Source of the DNA: Rhizobacter sp. OV335
Lineage (GTDB): Bacteria; Pseudomonadota; Gammaproteobacteria; Burkholderiales; Burkholderiaceae_C
DNA length: 64,000 nucleotides
Direction: 5' to 3'
Assembly (NCBI RefSeq): GCF_900142965.1
Contig: NZ_FRCQ01000001.1
Span: forward strand, 124,001-188,000
Made by a program: the position numbers and the translations under genes. This document shows positions 1 through 9,664 of this stretch, piece after piece. The stretch's first letter is position 1. The number at the start of each line of letters is the position of its first letter. Under the pieces are notes generated by a model. The model saw only the letters and a list, made by a program, of their open reading frames with translations. It did no database searches and was not told the origin of the DNA.

Positions 1-1001
1 ACTCGATGGCCGTCAACTCGGCCACCGCCGGCCTGCACCTGGCGCTCGAGGCGCTGGGCATCGGCCCGGGCGACGAGGTCATCACGACCACGCACACCTT
101 CACCGCCACCGCCGAGGTGGTGCGCTACCTCGGCGCCGACGTGGTGCTGGTCGACATCGATCCGGCCACGCTGTGCATCGACGTCGCCGCGGTCGAGGCC
201 GCGATCACGCCGCGCACCAAGGCGATCCTGCCGGTGCACTACGCCGGGCTCGCGGCCGACATGCAGTCGCTGCTGGCGCTGGCGAAGCGGCACGGACTGA
301 AGGTGGTCGAGGATGCGGCGCACGCGCTGCCGACGACGGTCGGCGGCCGGCTGGTCGGCACGCTCGATTCCGACGTCACGGTATTCAGCTTCTACGCCAA
401 CAAGACCATCACGACCGGCGAAGGCGGCATGGTCGTCACGCGCGACGCCGAGCTCGCGAAGCGCATCAAGGTGATGCGGCTGCACGGCATGAGCCGCGAT
501 GCGTTCGACCGCTTCACCGCGAAGGTGCCGAGCTGGTACTACGAGATCGTCGCGCCGGGGTTCAAGTACAACCTGACCGACATCGCGTCGGCGCTGGGCA
601 TTCATCAGCTGAAGCGGGCGCGTGCGTTCCAGCAGCGGCGCACGGAACTGGCGGCGCTCTACGACGAGGCGCTGGCCGGCTTGCCGGTGCTGCTGCCGCC
701 GAAGCCGCCGGCCGGCGAGCAGCACGCGTGGCACCTGTACGTGCTGCGGCTGGCCGACGACGCCAAGGTGTCGCGCGACGTGCTGATCGAACGCCTGTTC
801 GCCGCCGGCATCGGCTGCAGCGTGCACTACATCCCGCTGCACCTGCAGCCGTACTGGCGCGATCGCTACGACCTGAAACCGGCGCAGTTCCCGAAGTCGC
901 AGTTGGCGTATGAGCAGATGCTGAGCCTGCCGCTGTACACGCGGATGACCGATGGCGACGTGAAGCGCGTCGCCGACGTGGTCCGCGCGACCGTGGCCTG
1001 A
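1..1001 (+). CDS. DegT/DnrJ/EryC1 sugar aminotransferase, 5' end outside the window
   Basis: PLP-dependent aminotransferase of the DegT/DnrJ/EryC1/StrS family, which converts a nucleotide-linked 4-keto (or 3-keto) sugar to an amino sugar in the cytoplasm. The frame is open from the first base. The first ATG (position 6) lies inside the fold, at [16 protein letters not shown], so roughly 50 N-terminal residues lie upstream. Counting from that ATG, the Schiff-base lysine is K133 in [13 protein letters not shown] and the PLP-ring aspartate lies in [10 protein letters not shown] (about 100-109). It sits 8 bp upstream of a phosphoglycosyl transferase and near a 4,6-dehydratase. That trio resembles PglE-PglC-PglF of bacillosamine synthesis, so a UDP-4-keto sugar substrate is a reasonable inference but unproven. 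Confidence 0.9.
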   Translation, partial: SMAVNSATAGLHLALEALGIGPGDEVITTTHTFTATAEVVRYLGADVVLVDIDPATLCIDVAAVEAAITPRTKAILPVHYAGLAADMQSLLALAKRHGLKVVEDAAHALPTTVGGRLVGTLDSDVTVFSFYANKTITTGEGGMVVTRDAELAKRIKVMRLHGMSRDAFDRFTAKVPSWYYEIVAPGFKYNLTDIASALGIHQLKRARAFQQRRTELAALYDEALAGLPVLLPPKPPAGEQHAWHLYVLRLADDAKVSRDVLIERLFAAGIGCSVHYIPLHLQPYWRDRYDLKPAQFPKSQLAYEQMLSLPLYTRMTDGDVKRVADVVRATVA

Positions 1002-1009
1002 GCCGGCAG

Positions 1010-1606
1010 ATGGGCAAGCGTGTCTTCGACCTGGTGTTGTCGGCCGCCGGGCTGATCGTGCTGTCTCCGTTCTTCCTGGCGATCGCTGCGTGGATCAAGC
1101 TGGATTCGCCTGGGCCGGTGTTCTTCCGGCAGGAACGTGTCGGGCGGCTGGGGAAGGGCTTTCTCATCCACAAGTTCCGCACGATGCGGCATGCGCCGCA
1201 CGAGCACGGATCGCAGATCACGGTGGGCGCCGATGCGCGCATCACCCGGGTCGGGCACGTGCTGCGCCGCCACAAGCTGGACGAGCTGCCGCAGCTGATC
1301 GACGTGCTGGCCGGCACGATGAGCCTCGTCGGGCCGCGTCCCGAGGTGCCGCGCTATGTCGCGCTTTATCCGGCGGCGCTGCGCGAGAAGGTGCTCAGTG
1401 TCCGACCCGGCATCACCGACCCCGCCTCCATCGAGTTCCGCGACGAGAGCGACCTGCTCGCGCGCGCCGCGGATCCGGAGCGCACCTACATCGAGCAGGT
1501 CATGCCGGCGAAGTTGCGCAGCGCGGCCGAGTACGTCGACCGCATGTCCGTGCGGACCGATTTGCAGCTCATCGCGCGGACCGTGCGCCGCCTGTGGCTG
1601 GGTTGA
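1010..1606 (+). CDS. Monotopic phosphoglycosyl transferase (PglC/WcaJ C-domain type)
   Basis: Bacterial sugar transferase of 198 aa that transfers a sugar phosphate from a UDP-sugar to undecaprenyl phosphate, initiating glycan assembly at the inner membrane. An N-terminal hydrophobic re-entrant helix (about residues 5-28) is followed by the KFRTMR motif (55-60), the catalytic Asp-Glu dyad D91-E92 in HKLDELPQL, and LVGPRPE (106-112). The length matches the minimal PglC form; the extra transmembrane region of WbaP/WcaJ proteins is absent. It starts 8 bp after the aminotransferase stop and precedes the dehydratase, so it is probably co-transcribed. The locus also encodes a second, polytopic initiating transferase at 6491-7591. 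Confidence 0.93.
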   Translation: MGKRVFDLVLSAAGLIVLSPFFLAIAAWIKLDSPGPVFFRQERVGRLGKGFLIHKFRTMRHAPHEHGSQITVGADARITRVGHVLRRHKLDELPQLIDVLAGTMSLVGPRPEVPRYVALYPAALREKVLSVRPGITDPASIEFRDESDLLARAADPERTYIEQVMPAKLRSAAEYVDRMSVRTDLQLIARTVRRLWLG

Positions 1607-1619
1607 CCCGGCCTGCCCC

Positions 1620-3503
1620 ATGAGCGCTCATCTTTCCATCTGGCACCGTCTCGACCTCGCGCTGGCGCGCGTGCGCCCGTACCGCCGTCCGGTGTCGTTG
1701 CTGATCGACGGCGCGATCGTCGCGATCTGCTGGAACGCCACCTACCTGTTCCGTCTCGGCTTCGAACGCTGGTTGCATGCGCGGCCCTCCTACGATGGAT
1801 GGGTCATGGCGCTCGTGGTCGCCGCCTACCTGGCCGTGTTCGCGGCGGCTGGGATTCCGCGCGGCATGTGGCGGTTCTCCGGCTTCGGGGAGGTCAAGCG
1901 CCTGACGCTGGCGTGCCTGGTCAGCGGAATGCTCAGCGCCGCCGTGGTGCTGATGGCGCAGCTGGCCGAGGTGCCGCGGGCGGTGCTGGCCCTGCATCCC
2001 TTCGTGTCGCTGATCGGCCTGTGCATGGTGCGCGTGGCCTACCGCATGCTGTATGAGCACGCGCGCTCGCAGATCACCGGTGGCGATGCCGAGGTCCGGC
2101 GCGCGCTGGTGATCGGCGCCGGCGAGGCGGCCAAGCGGCTCCTCGCGACGATCCACCACCAAGGCTGGATCGTGTTGGGGCTGTTCGACGACGACCCTGC
2201 CAAGCGCGGCGCGCGCATCGGCGGTGTGCCGGTGCTTGGCACGCTGCAGGACCTGGGACGCGAAGAGCTCCGCGGCGCCGCGACGCACGTGATCGTGGCG
2301 CTGCCCGGCGCCACGGCGGCCCAGCGCCGCCGCGCCATCGAGCTGGCGTCAGCGACGGGGCTGCCGGTGCTGATGGTGCCGTCGGCCAGCGAACTGCAGG
2401 ACGGCAGCGCGCGCATCGAGCGGGTGCGCAACATCGAACCGGAGGACCTGCTCGGCCGTGAGCCGGTGCTGCTGGATGAAGCGGGCGTTGCCGGCTTGAT
2501 CTCGGGCAAGACGGTGCTGGTGACGGGTGCCGGCGGCTCGATCGGCTCGGAACTGTGCCGGCAGGTCGCCCGCTACGGTCCGGCCCGCATGGTGCTGTTC
2601 GAGTTGAGCGAGCTGGCGCTGTACCAGATCGAGCAGCAGCTCAGCGAGCTGCATCCGCACCTGCCGCTGGTGCGCCTGATCGGCGACGTGAAGAGCCGCG
2701 AGCAGATCGGGCACGCGTGCAACACCTGGCGGCCGCAGCTGGTGTTGCATGCCGCGGCGTACAAGCATGTGCCGCTGATGGAGGACGAGAACGCGTGGAT
2801 GGCGCTGCACAACAACACGCTGGGAACGCTTCAGGCCGCCAGCGCAGCGGCCGAGGCCGGTGCCGAACGATTCGTGCTGATCTCGACCGACAAGGCCGTG
2901 AACCCGACCAATGTCATGGGCGCGAGCAAGCGGGCTGCGGAGATGGTGCTGTCGCACCTGTCGACCCAGGGGCTGCGGACGACCTTCGCGGCCGTGCGCT
3001 TCGGCAACGTGCTGGGGTCGAGCGGCAGCGTGATCCCGAAGTTCAAGGAGCAGATCGCCAAGGGCGGGCCGGTCACCGTCACCCATCCCGACATCACGCG
3101 CTACTTCATGACCATTCCCGAGGCGGCGCGGCTGGTGCTGCAGGCCGCCGCGCTCGCCGAAAGCGGCCAGGTCTACGTGCTGGACATGGGCGAGCCGGTG
3201 CGCATCGTCGACCTGGCGCGCGACCTGATCCGGCTGTCCGGGCACCGCGACGGCGAGATCGGCATCGTGTTCAGCGGCCTGCGGCCGGGCGAGAAGCTGT
3301 TCGAGGAATTGCTCGCCGATGCGGACGCGACGCTGGCATCGGCACACCCACGGTTGCGGGTGGCGCAGCTGCAGGAACCGGCCAGCGGGATCTGGCTGGA
3401 GCGGCTGCATGCCTTCCTCGGCAGCACGTCCACGGCAACGCCGCCGGCCGAGTGCCGTCGCTTGCTCCAGGCGTTGGTGCCCGAATACAAGCGGCCCGAT
3501 TGA
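1620..3503 (+). CDS. Membrane UDP-sugar 4,6-dehydratase (WbpM/PglF/CapD family)
   Basis: Large membrane-anchored nucleoside-diphosphate-sugar dehydratase of 627 aa, expected to convert UDP-GlcNAc to the 4-keto-6-deoxy sugar. The N-terminal third has about four transmembrane helices (residues 25-160), then a CoA-binding-like Rossmann domain (LVIGAGEAAKRLL), then the catalytic SDR domain with NAD motif TGAGGSIGSE (302-311). The active site reads STDKAVNPTNVMGASK, so S422, M433 and K437 form the Ser-Met-Lys triad typical of WbpM-like enzymes, with Met in place of the usual Tyr. I chose the ATG at 1620: the open frame extends upstream only as overlap with the transferase gene, and homologues begin with this hydrophobic N-terminus. 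With the two upstream genes it forms a bacillosamine-like module. Confidence 0.93.
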   Translation: MSAHLSIWHRLDLALARVRPYRRPVSLLIDGAIVAICWNATYLFRLGFERWLHARPSYDGWVMALVVAAYLAVFAAAGIPRGMWRFSGFGEVKRLTLACLVSGMLSAAVVLMAQLAEVPRAVLALHPFVSLIGLCMVRVAYRMLYEHARSQITGGDAEVRRALVIGAGEAAKRLLATIHHQGWIVLGLFDDDPAKRGARIGGVPVLGTLQDLGREELRGAATHVIVALPGATAAQRRRAIELASATGLPVLMVPSASELQDGSARIERVRNIEPEDLLGREPVLLDEAGVAGLISGKTVLVTGAGGSIGSELCRQVARYGPARMVLFELSELALYQIEQQLSELHPHLPLVRLIGDVKSREQIGHACNTWRPQLVLHAAAYKHVPLMEDENAWMALHNNTLGTLQAASAAAEAGAERFVLISTDKAVNPTNVMGASKRAAEMVLSHLSTQGLRTTFAAVRFGNVLGSSGSVIPKFKEQIAKGGPVTVTHPDITRYFMTIPEAARLVLQAAALAESGQVYVLDMGEPVRIVDLARDLIRLSGHRDGEIGIVFSGLRPGEKLFEELLADADATLASAHPRLRVAQLQEPASGIWLERLHAFLGSTSTATPPAECRRLLQALVPEYKRPD

Positions 3504-3568
3504 GCCGTTTGGGATCTCGTCACAAAACTGTGACAATCCAACGCTCGATTCCAGGAAACCCCGTCGCC

Positions 3569-3760
3569 GTGAAGAACCGCCTCCTGTTCCTGGCCGTGCT
3601 GGTCTGCTGTCTGCCCGCCACTGCCTACGCCTACATCGACCCCGGAAGCGGGATGCTGTTGTGGCAGGGCCTGATCGCCGCGATCGGGGCGGTCATCGTG
3701 TTCGTGCGCAGTCCGTGGCAAGCGATCAAGCGACTGATCGAGCGGTTGCGCCACAAATGA
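3569..3760 (+). CDS. Small exported membrane protein with a YIDPGSG motif, function unknown
   Basis: A 63-aa protein starting at GTG 3569 with an AGGA-type ribosome-binding site about 14 bases upstream. It has a signal-peptide-like start (residues 1-21, ending TAYA), then YIDPGSGMLLWQG, one transmembrane helix (about 28-46) and a basic tail (AIKRLIERLRHK). Its stop overlaps the next gene's start (ATGA), so the two are probably translationally coupled. An in-frame GTG at 3530 is an alternative start. I do not know a characterised function. Similar short IDPGSG proteins appear to accompany polysaccharide loci, which suggests an envelope role, but that is inference. Confidence 0.7.
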   Translation: MKNRLLFLAVLVCCLPATAYAYIDPGSGMLLWQGLIAAIGAVIVFVRSPWQAIKRLIERLRHK

Positions 3761-5106
3761 GAGACCCGCAGGGCCGCATCCGCTTCGAAGGCGAGCGGGT
3801 GTTGCGCACGTTGGTGCGCCCGCTGCCGGCCGATCATTTCCTCCAGTCCCCGCTGGCTGCACGTTGGGTTGCCGAGCGGCGGCTCGTCGCCTTCGACCGG
3901 CAGGACGACACCACGCTGATGTCGCCGCGCCTGCCGTTCGTGACCCAGCCCACCGAATGGTGCGATGCGCAATTGCATGATGCGGCGGCGCTGACGCTGG
4001 CGATGCAACGCGAGGCCGTGTCCGCAGGCTTCGACCTGAAGGATGCGTCGGCGTGGAATGTGCTTTTCGACGGCTGCCAGCCGATCTTCTGCGACCTGCT
4101 GTCGTTCGTGCCGCTGGCCGAGCGCAAGTGGTGGGCCATGGGCCAGTACGCGCGGCACTTCCTGTTTCCGCTGCTGGCCTCGCGGCGCCGCGGCTTGCGC
4201 GCGCACGAGGTGTTCACGATGTGGCGCGACGGCATGGCCGCACCGACGGCGCGCCGCCTGTTCGGCCGCGGCCTGTACATGACGCGCTATGGCTCGCTGC
4301 TGCTGGGTGAATCCGGCTCGGGTGCGACTCGGCATTCGGCACTGGCCGACGCGCCGCAGCCGGACGCACAAGCACTTGCCGGCACCGTGTCGTTCCGCAA
4401 TGGACTCCATTCGGCACTCGAATGGATGCTGGCCGGTGTCGCGCCAAGGCCGTTGCGCGACGCTGCCGCGGCCGGCTGGGCCGGCTACGAGCAGGACCGC
4501 CCGCACTACGGCGGCGACAGCCTGCAGCGCAAGCGCGCCACGGTCGCCGACTGGCTGTCGCGCGTGGCGCCTGCCTGGGTGCTGGACATGGGCTGCAACA
4601 CCGGCGAGTTTTCGCGCATGGCCGTGCAGCACGGAGCGCAGGTCGTGGCGCTGGACGCCGATCACGACAGCATCGAACGCCTGTACCGCGAGACGCCCGC
4701 CGGCACGCGCCTGTACCCGCTCGTCGCGCGACTGGATGACATCGGTGCCGGGCGCGGCTGGGCCGGCGGCGAGCACCCGGGCCTGGCGCAGCGGCTGGCC
4801 GGCCGTTTCGACCTGGTGATGATGCTGGCCCTGGTGCATCACCTCGCGATCGGCGCGGCGGTGCCGCTGGAGGAGGTGGCGCGTTTCGCGGCCGGCTGCA
4901 CGCGGGACGCGCTGATCGTCGAGTTGATCGATGCGTCCGATCCGCAGCTGGTGTCGCTGTGCAACCAGCGCCAGCGCCGGCCGGAAGAGTTTTCCGTCGA
5001 CCGGCAGCGTGCCGCGTTCCGCGCCGCGGGGTTGCGGATCGAGGCGGAAGTCGACCTGGCGCCGGCCGGCCGCACGCTGGCCTTGCTGCGCCGAGGTGCT
5101 GAATGA
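3757..5106 (+). CDS. NoeA-like class I SAM-dependent methyltransferase
   Basis: A 449-aa protein in two parts. The N-terminal half carries a kinase-like stretch (DLKDASAWNVLFDG then PIFCDLLSF, about residues 91-116) seen in NoeA-type proteins. The C-terminal half is a Rossmann methyltransferase with SAM motif I VLDMGCNTGEFSRMA (about 275-289) and an acidic end of strand 2 (VVALDAD). It is cytoplasmic with no signal or membrane helix. The ATG at 3757 overlaps the stop of the preceding small gene, and its own stop overlaps the start of the following gene. The neighbourhood points to methylation of a glycan or glycan precursor; the substrate is unknown. Confidence 0.82.
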   Translation: MRDPQGRIRFEGERVLRTLVRPLPADHFLQSPLAARWVAERRLVAFDRQDDTTLMSPRLPFVTQPTEWCDAQLHDAAALTLAMQREAVSAGFDLKDASAWNVLFDGCQPIFCDLLSFVPLAERKWWAMGQYARHFLFPLLASRRRGLRAHEVFTMWRDGMAAPTARRLFGRGLYMTRYGSLLLGESGSGATRHSALADAPQPDAQALAGTVSFRNGLHSALEWMLAGVAPRPLRDAAAAGWAGYEQDRPHYGGDSLQRKRATVADWLSRVAPAWVLDMGCNTGEFSRMAVQHGAQVVALDADHDSIERLYRETPAGTRLYPLVARLDDIGAGRGWAGGEHPGLAQRLAGRFDLVMMLALVHHLAIGAAVPLEEVARFAAGCTRDALIVELIDASDPQLVSLCNQRQRRPEEFSVDRQRAAFRAAGLRIEAEVDLAPAGRTLALLRRGAE

Positions 5107-6470
5107 CGACCTCCCGGCATTCCCGAATCGACCCCAAGGATGTCATTGCCGCCTCGGTGGTGCTGTCATCGGTGGCCGTCGAGCTCGCCCTGCGGGAGCT
5201 GTACTACCGCCTGTTCACCGAACTGCCGCGGGCGCTGATCCTGGCCCTGATCTGGAGCAGCCTGCTGCTGGTGCTGTTCCTGGTCGGCCGGTACATCGAT
5301 CCGGCGCGGCACCGGCTGGCCGGTCGCGTTGCCGTCTTCATCGCTCTCGCGGTGTGGCTCGATCGTGTCGGCGATGTGGCGGTGGCCTGGCTGATGGCGG
5401 TGGCCGGAGGCCATCGGACCCTGGTTCACGGTCTCCTTTTCGCGCTGTTCGCCATTGGCGCGTTGATCGTGCTGGGCACGGACGACAGGCGCTGGTCGGC
5501 ATGGCGGCGCGCGCTCAGTACGGTCGCGTTTCTGTTCGTCGCCAGCCAGCCGGTGGTTGCAGCGATCGGCGCACCGACGATCTCGTGGCCGCAGGCGCAC
5601 AGCAGCCCGTCGAATGGGCGTGACGTCACGGTGTTCCTGCTGCTCGACGAGCTGAATGCGAGCGCGGCCGGACCGGTGGCCGATGCCCTCGCGAAGGCGG
5701 GACGTGGGGTGGTGATGAAGACATTGCGGCCGGTCGGCGACGGGACGGCGAAGGTGGTGCCGGCCATGTTTTCCGGCCGGCGCTTTCCCGATGCCAAGCC
5801 TTGCGGCCTGGCGACGATATGCAGCGGCACCGAGGTACTGGCCTTCTCGAAGGTGGTCGCCAGCCGGCCCGACGTCGACGTGGTCGGCTTCTTCGAGCCG
5901 TACTGTGCGATCAGGGGCCTGCGCAGCTGCGAGCGCCTGTCGCCCGCGTCACCGCTCTTCGATGCGGCGCGCTGGCGTTGCGCAATATGGCGCCGCTCGA
6001 CGCTGCTGGCCGGTTGGGTCGGTCCCGATTTCGAGCGGCAGTGCGGCGTGGTGGGTGGTGGCACCTGGTCCGATCTCGTGACGGGCGTCGAGCAGGCGAT
6101 CGAACGTGCTCCGTTGTGGGAGCAGGGCGGCTTCCTGTATGCGCACGTGCCTCTGCCCCATCCCCCCGGACTCGGGCAGGGTACGCTGGCCAGTCACTAC
6201 GAGGCTAACCTGGCGCGTGCGGTGCGGCTGATCGATCGCATCGCGGCCCGTGCGGCGCGCGAGCCGCAACGGCGCTTCACGATCGTCGTGTTCTCGGACC
6301 ACCCGCTGCGTCCTGCTCTGTGGTGCGGCTTCAGCCAGTACCGTCAGGGCGGTTGCCCGGTGCCGCCGAGCATGGTCGACGACAAGGTGCCGCTGATCGT
6401 GGCGGGCGAGGTGCCGAAGGCGTTTGCGACGATCACCGAGAACATCGACATCTTCCGGCTTGCCGACTGA
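5103..6470 (+). CDS. Membrane protein with sulfatase/alkaline-phosphatase-like domain
   Basis: A 455-aa protein with about five N-terminal membrane helices (roughly residues 12-160), then an extracytoplasmic domain with alkaline-phosphatase-superfamily traits: a metal-site-like VTVFLLLDELN (about 176-186), a central GGFLYAHVPLPHPPG, and a late FTIVVFSDHPLR. This is the arrangement of LtaS/phosphoethanolamine-transferase-like enzymes, but the usual catalytic Thr motif is not obvious to me, so the fold call is firmer than the reaction. It overlaps the methyltransferase by 4 bp and is the last gene of the plus arm, converging on the WecA-type gene. A role in modifying the exported glycan with a phospho- or sulfo-linked group is a guess. 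Confidence 0.72.
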   Translation: MTTSRHSRIDPKDVIAASVVLSSVAVELALRELYYRLFTELPRALILALIWSSLLLVLFLVGRYIDPARHRLAGRVAVFIALAVWLDRVGDVAVAWLMAVAGGHRTLVHGLLFALFAIGALIVLGTDDRRWSAWRRALSTVAFLFVASQPVVAAIGAPTISWPQAHSSPSNGRDVTVFLLLDELNASAAGPVADALAKAGRGVVMKTLRPVGDGTAKVVPAMFSGRRFPDAKPCGLATICSGTEVLAFSKVVASRPDVDVVGFFEPYCAIRGLRSCERLSPASPLFDAARWRCAIWRRSTLLAGWVGPDFERQCGVVGGGTWSDLVTGVEQAIERAPLWEQGGFLYAHVPLPHPPGLGQGTLASHYEANLARAVRLIDRIAARAAREPQRRFTIVVFSDHPLRPALWCGFSQYRQGGCPVPPSMVDDKVPLIVAGEVPKAFATITENIDIFRLAD

Positions 6471-6475
6471 GGCGA

Positions 6476-6495
6476 GCCGGTCATCGCCGGTCATC
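6476..6495. repeat. 10-bp tandem duplication at a convergent gene junction
   Basis: GCCGGTCATC occurs twice head to tail. The second copy covers the stop codon of the minus-strand transferase gene. A 5-bp inverted repeat (GGCGA at 6471, TCGCC at 6484) surrounds the first copy and could form a weak hairpin between the converging transcripts. No T-tract is present. Confidence 0.6.
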
Positions 6496-7591
6496 GCGTG
6501 CGGCGGAACACCATCCAGCGTGGCGTCTTGAAGCGCACGATGCGCGAGTACAGCCACACGTACACGACCACGAAAACCAGCAGGAACCAGGCGAGGATGG
6601 CGCTGCTGTTCCACCACAGCACGCTCGGGATGATGGACAGCAGGCACAGCAGCCACAGGTAGGGCGAGGTCATCGAGTTGCGCCGTGTCAGCCGCCGGCG
6701 CTCGAGGTTGTTCTCGAGCGTCCAGCGGATCAGGCGGCGGTGGATCAGCGTGTGCAGGTGGATGCCGTCGGGCGCACCGGTGGCAACCCCGCGCACGAAC
6801 TTGCGCCGGTACATCGTGAAGATCGTCTCGAACACCGGGTACGCGCACAGCAGCAGCGGGAACATCGGCGACACGCCGGGATTGCGATGGACCAGCAGGA
6901 TGCTCAGCTCGGCCAGCAGGAAACCGAGCAGATAGGCGCCGCCGTCCCCGAGGAAGATGAGGCCGGCCGGGAAGTTCCAGACGAAGAAGCCCAGCACGGC
7001 CCCGGCTGTGATCAACGCGGCCGTGAAGACGAAGGTGTCGCCGACCTGGAACGACACGTAGGCCAGCGCCAGCACCATCATCAGCACGCACATCGAGGCC
7101 AGGCCGTTGAAGCCGTCGATGATGTTGATGGCATTGGAGACGCCCGTCACGACGAAGACGGTCAGCAGCCACGCGAATGGCAGCCAGCGGATCGCCGTGT
7201 CGATGCCGGGGATGTCGGTGCGGCCGATCGCTGCATCGAGCAGCCAGATGCCGAGGGCAGACGAGACGGCTGCCGCCAACAGGCGGCGACGCGGCGAGAC
7301 GTTCTTCGTCAGGTCCTCGGTGATGCCTGCGATGAACGCGGGAAGGCTGCAGAGGATCAACAGCCACAGCCAGGGTGCGACCGCCGCATCGCGCCATTGC
7401 GCGATGCCCGCGCCCGCCAGCACGGCGGCCATCACGCCCGCACCGCCGACACGCGGCACCACGCGGGCATGGAATTTCTGCGGCCCGCTCAGGTCGTAGT
7501 CGGCCGACAGGTGGCCATGCCGCATCGACGACCGCATGATGAGCAAGGTGGCGAGCAGGCCGACCAGGAAACAGCTGGCGAAGTAGATCAT
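6491..7591 (-). CDS. WecA/WbpL-type polytopic phosphoglycosyl transferase (glycosyltransferase family 4)
   Basis: A 366-aa integral membrane enzyme of the MraY/WecA superfamily, transferring a HexNAc-1-phosphate from UDP-sugar to undecaprenyl phosphate. About ten hydrophobic helices are visible. Family motifs include ATGVSNAINIIDGFNGLA-type sequence (seen as SNAINIIDGFNGLASM), the FLGDGGAYLLGF loop, and HLHTLIHRR near the C-terminus. It is the last gene of the 16-gene minus-strand operon, 74 bp after rmd. The pairing with gmd/rmd and D-rhamnosyltransferase-like genes recalls WbpL and A-band/common polysaccharide synthesis in Pseudomonas. It coexists with a monotopic initiating transferase at 1010-1606. 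Confidence 0.9.
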   Translation of the reverse strand: MIYFASCFLVGLLATLLIMRSSMRHGHLSADYDLSGPQKFHARVVPRVGGAGVMAAVLAGAGIAQWRDAAVAPWLWLLILCSLPAFIAGITEDLTKNVSPRRRLLAAAVSSALGIWLLDAAIGRTDIPGIDTAIRWLPFAWLLTVFVVTGVSNAINIIDGFNGLASMCVLMMVLALAYVSFQVGDTFVFTAALITAGAVLGFFVWNFPAGLIFLGDGGAYLLGFLLAELSILLVHRNPGVSPMFPLLLCAYPVFETIFTMYRRKFVRGVATGAPDGIHLHTLIHRRLIRWTLENNLERRRLTRRNSMTSPYLWLLCLLSIIPSVLWWNSSAILAWFLLVFVVVYVWLYSRIVRFKTPRWMVFRRTR

Positions 7592-7665
7592 GGAGTCGTG
7601 TCTGGAAGGGCGTCGTTCGGTGACGGGGGCCGGCCCGGCCGGTGCGGTCCGCCGACGCGAGTCGA

Positions 7666-8577
7666 TCAGGGGGGCGCTTGCTGCAGCATCCAGTCCAACG
7701 TGTCGCGCAATGGGCGTGACTGCCAGTCGGGCAGCAGTGCACGCAGCCGCGCGGCGCTGCCACGCAGGCTTTTGACCTCGTTGGCGCGCACGAAGGCCGG
7801 GTTGACGCGAACGTCGATCTCGTGCCCCGACAGGTCGGACACGAGGCGAAGGACCTCACGCAGGCTGCAGCCGCGCTCGGAGCAAACGTTGAAGGTGCCG
7901 CGAGGCGAGGCCTCGAGCAGGCGGCCATAAGCCTCGACGACATCGCGAACATCGGAAAAGTCGCGATCGACGTCGAGGTTTCCCAGTTCGAGCGATTCAG
8001 CCCGGCGCGCGAAGGCGTCGACGATCTTCGGGATCAGGAACTGCTTCGACTGGCCGGCGCCGGTGTAGTTGAACGGGCGCACCACCGTGATCGGCAGCTT
8101 GCCGGTCCACAGCGCAGCCATCTGCTCCATCGCCGACTTGCTGACGGCATAGTCGTTGGCCGGCTGTGCCGGCTGCTCTTCGGTGATCGGATCGACCAGG
8201 GCGTTGCCGTAGATGTTGGCGCTGCTGGCCAGCAGCACGGTGCCGAGCCCCGCGGCGACAGCGCCGGAGTCCGACAGTGCGCGCAGCAGGTTGCGGGTGC
8301 CGACGATGTTGGTCCGGTAGATGGCATCGGCATCGTCATGTGCGACGAACGAGATCGCCGCCAGGTGCACCACGTGGCGAGGTGCCACGCGGTCGATCAC
8401 CGCGCGCAGGGCAGTCATGTCCGACAGGTCGGCGACGTGGTGGGTGGCGTCGGGAGCCTCGTCGCTGCGGATCGTGCCGTGGACCTCGTAACCAGCGCGC
8501 TGCAGCACGCTGGCCAAGTGCTGTCCGGTGAACCCGTTCAGCCCCGTGACCAGGACTCGCGGCGCGTTGGCGGACAT
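7666..8577 (-). CDS. rmd: GDP-6-deoxy-D-lyxo-4-hexulose reductase-like SDR (GDP-D-rhamnose synthesis)
   Basis: Extended short-chain dehydrogenase of 303 aa. It has the NAD(P) motif TGLNGFTGQHL (11-21), a Ser site in LLASSANIYG and the catalytic YxxxK in NDYAVSKSAMEQM. Its start lies 1 bp after the gmd stop. Because gmd supplies GDP-4-keto-6-deoxymannose, a 4-reductase directly next to it is most simply Rmd, giving GDP-D-rhamnose. A GDP-fucose synthase is less likely because the epimerase-reductase family has a different sequence signature. The exact sugar product is inferred from context. Confidence 0.8.
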   Translation of the reverse strand: MSANAPRVLVTGLNGFTGQHLASVLQRAGYEVHGTIRSDEAPDATHHVADLSDMTALRAVIDRVAPRHVVHLAAISFVAHDDADAIYRTNIVGTRNLLRALSDSGAVAAGLGTVLLASSANIYGNALVDPITEEQPAQPANDYAVSKSAMEQMAALWTGKLPITVVRPFNYTGAGQSKQFLIPKIVDAFARRAESLELGNLDVDRDFSDVRDVVEAYGRLLEASPRGTFNVCSERGCSLREVLRLVSDLSGHEIDVRVNPAFVRANEVKSLRGSAARLRALLPDWQSRPLRDTLDWMLQQAPP

Positions 8578-8578
8578 C

Positions 8579-9664
<1,086 letters not shown>

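Noticed and set aside
2349-3536. 395-codon frame opposite the 4,6-dehydratase gene
   Set aside because: No domain, His/Arg/Gln-rich shadow of a well-supported gene.
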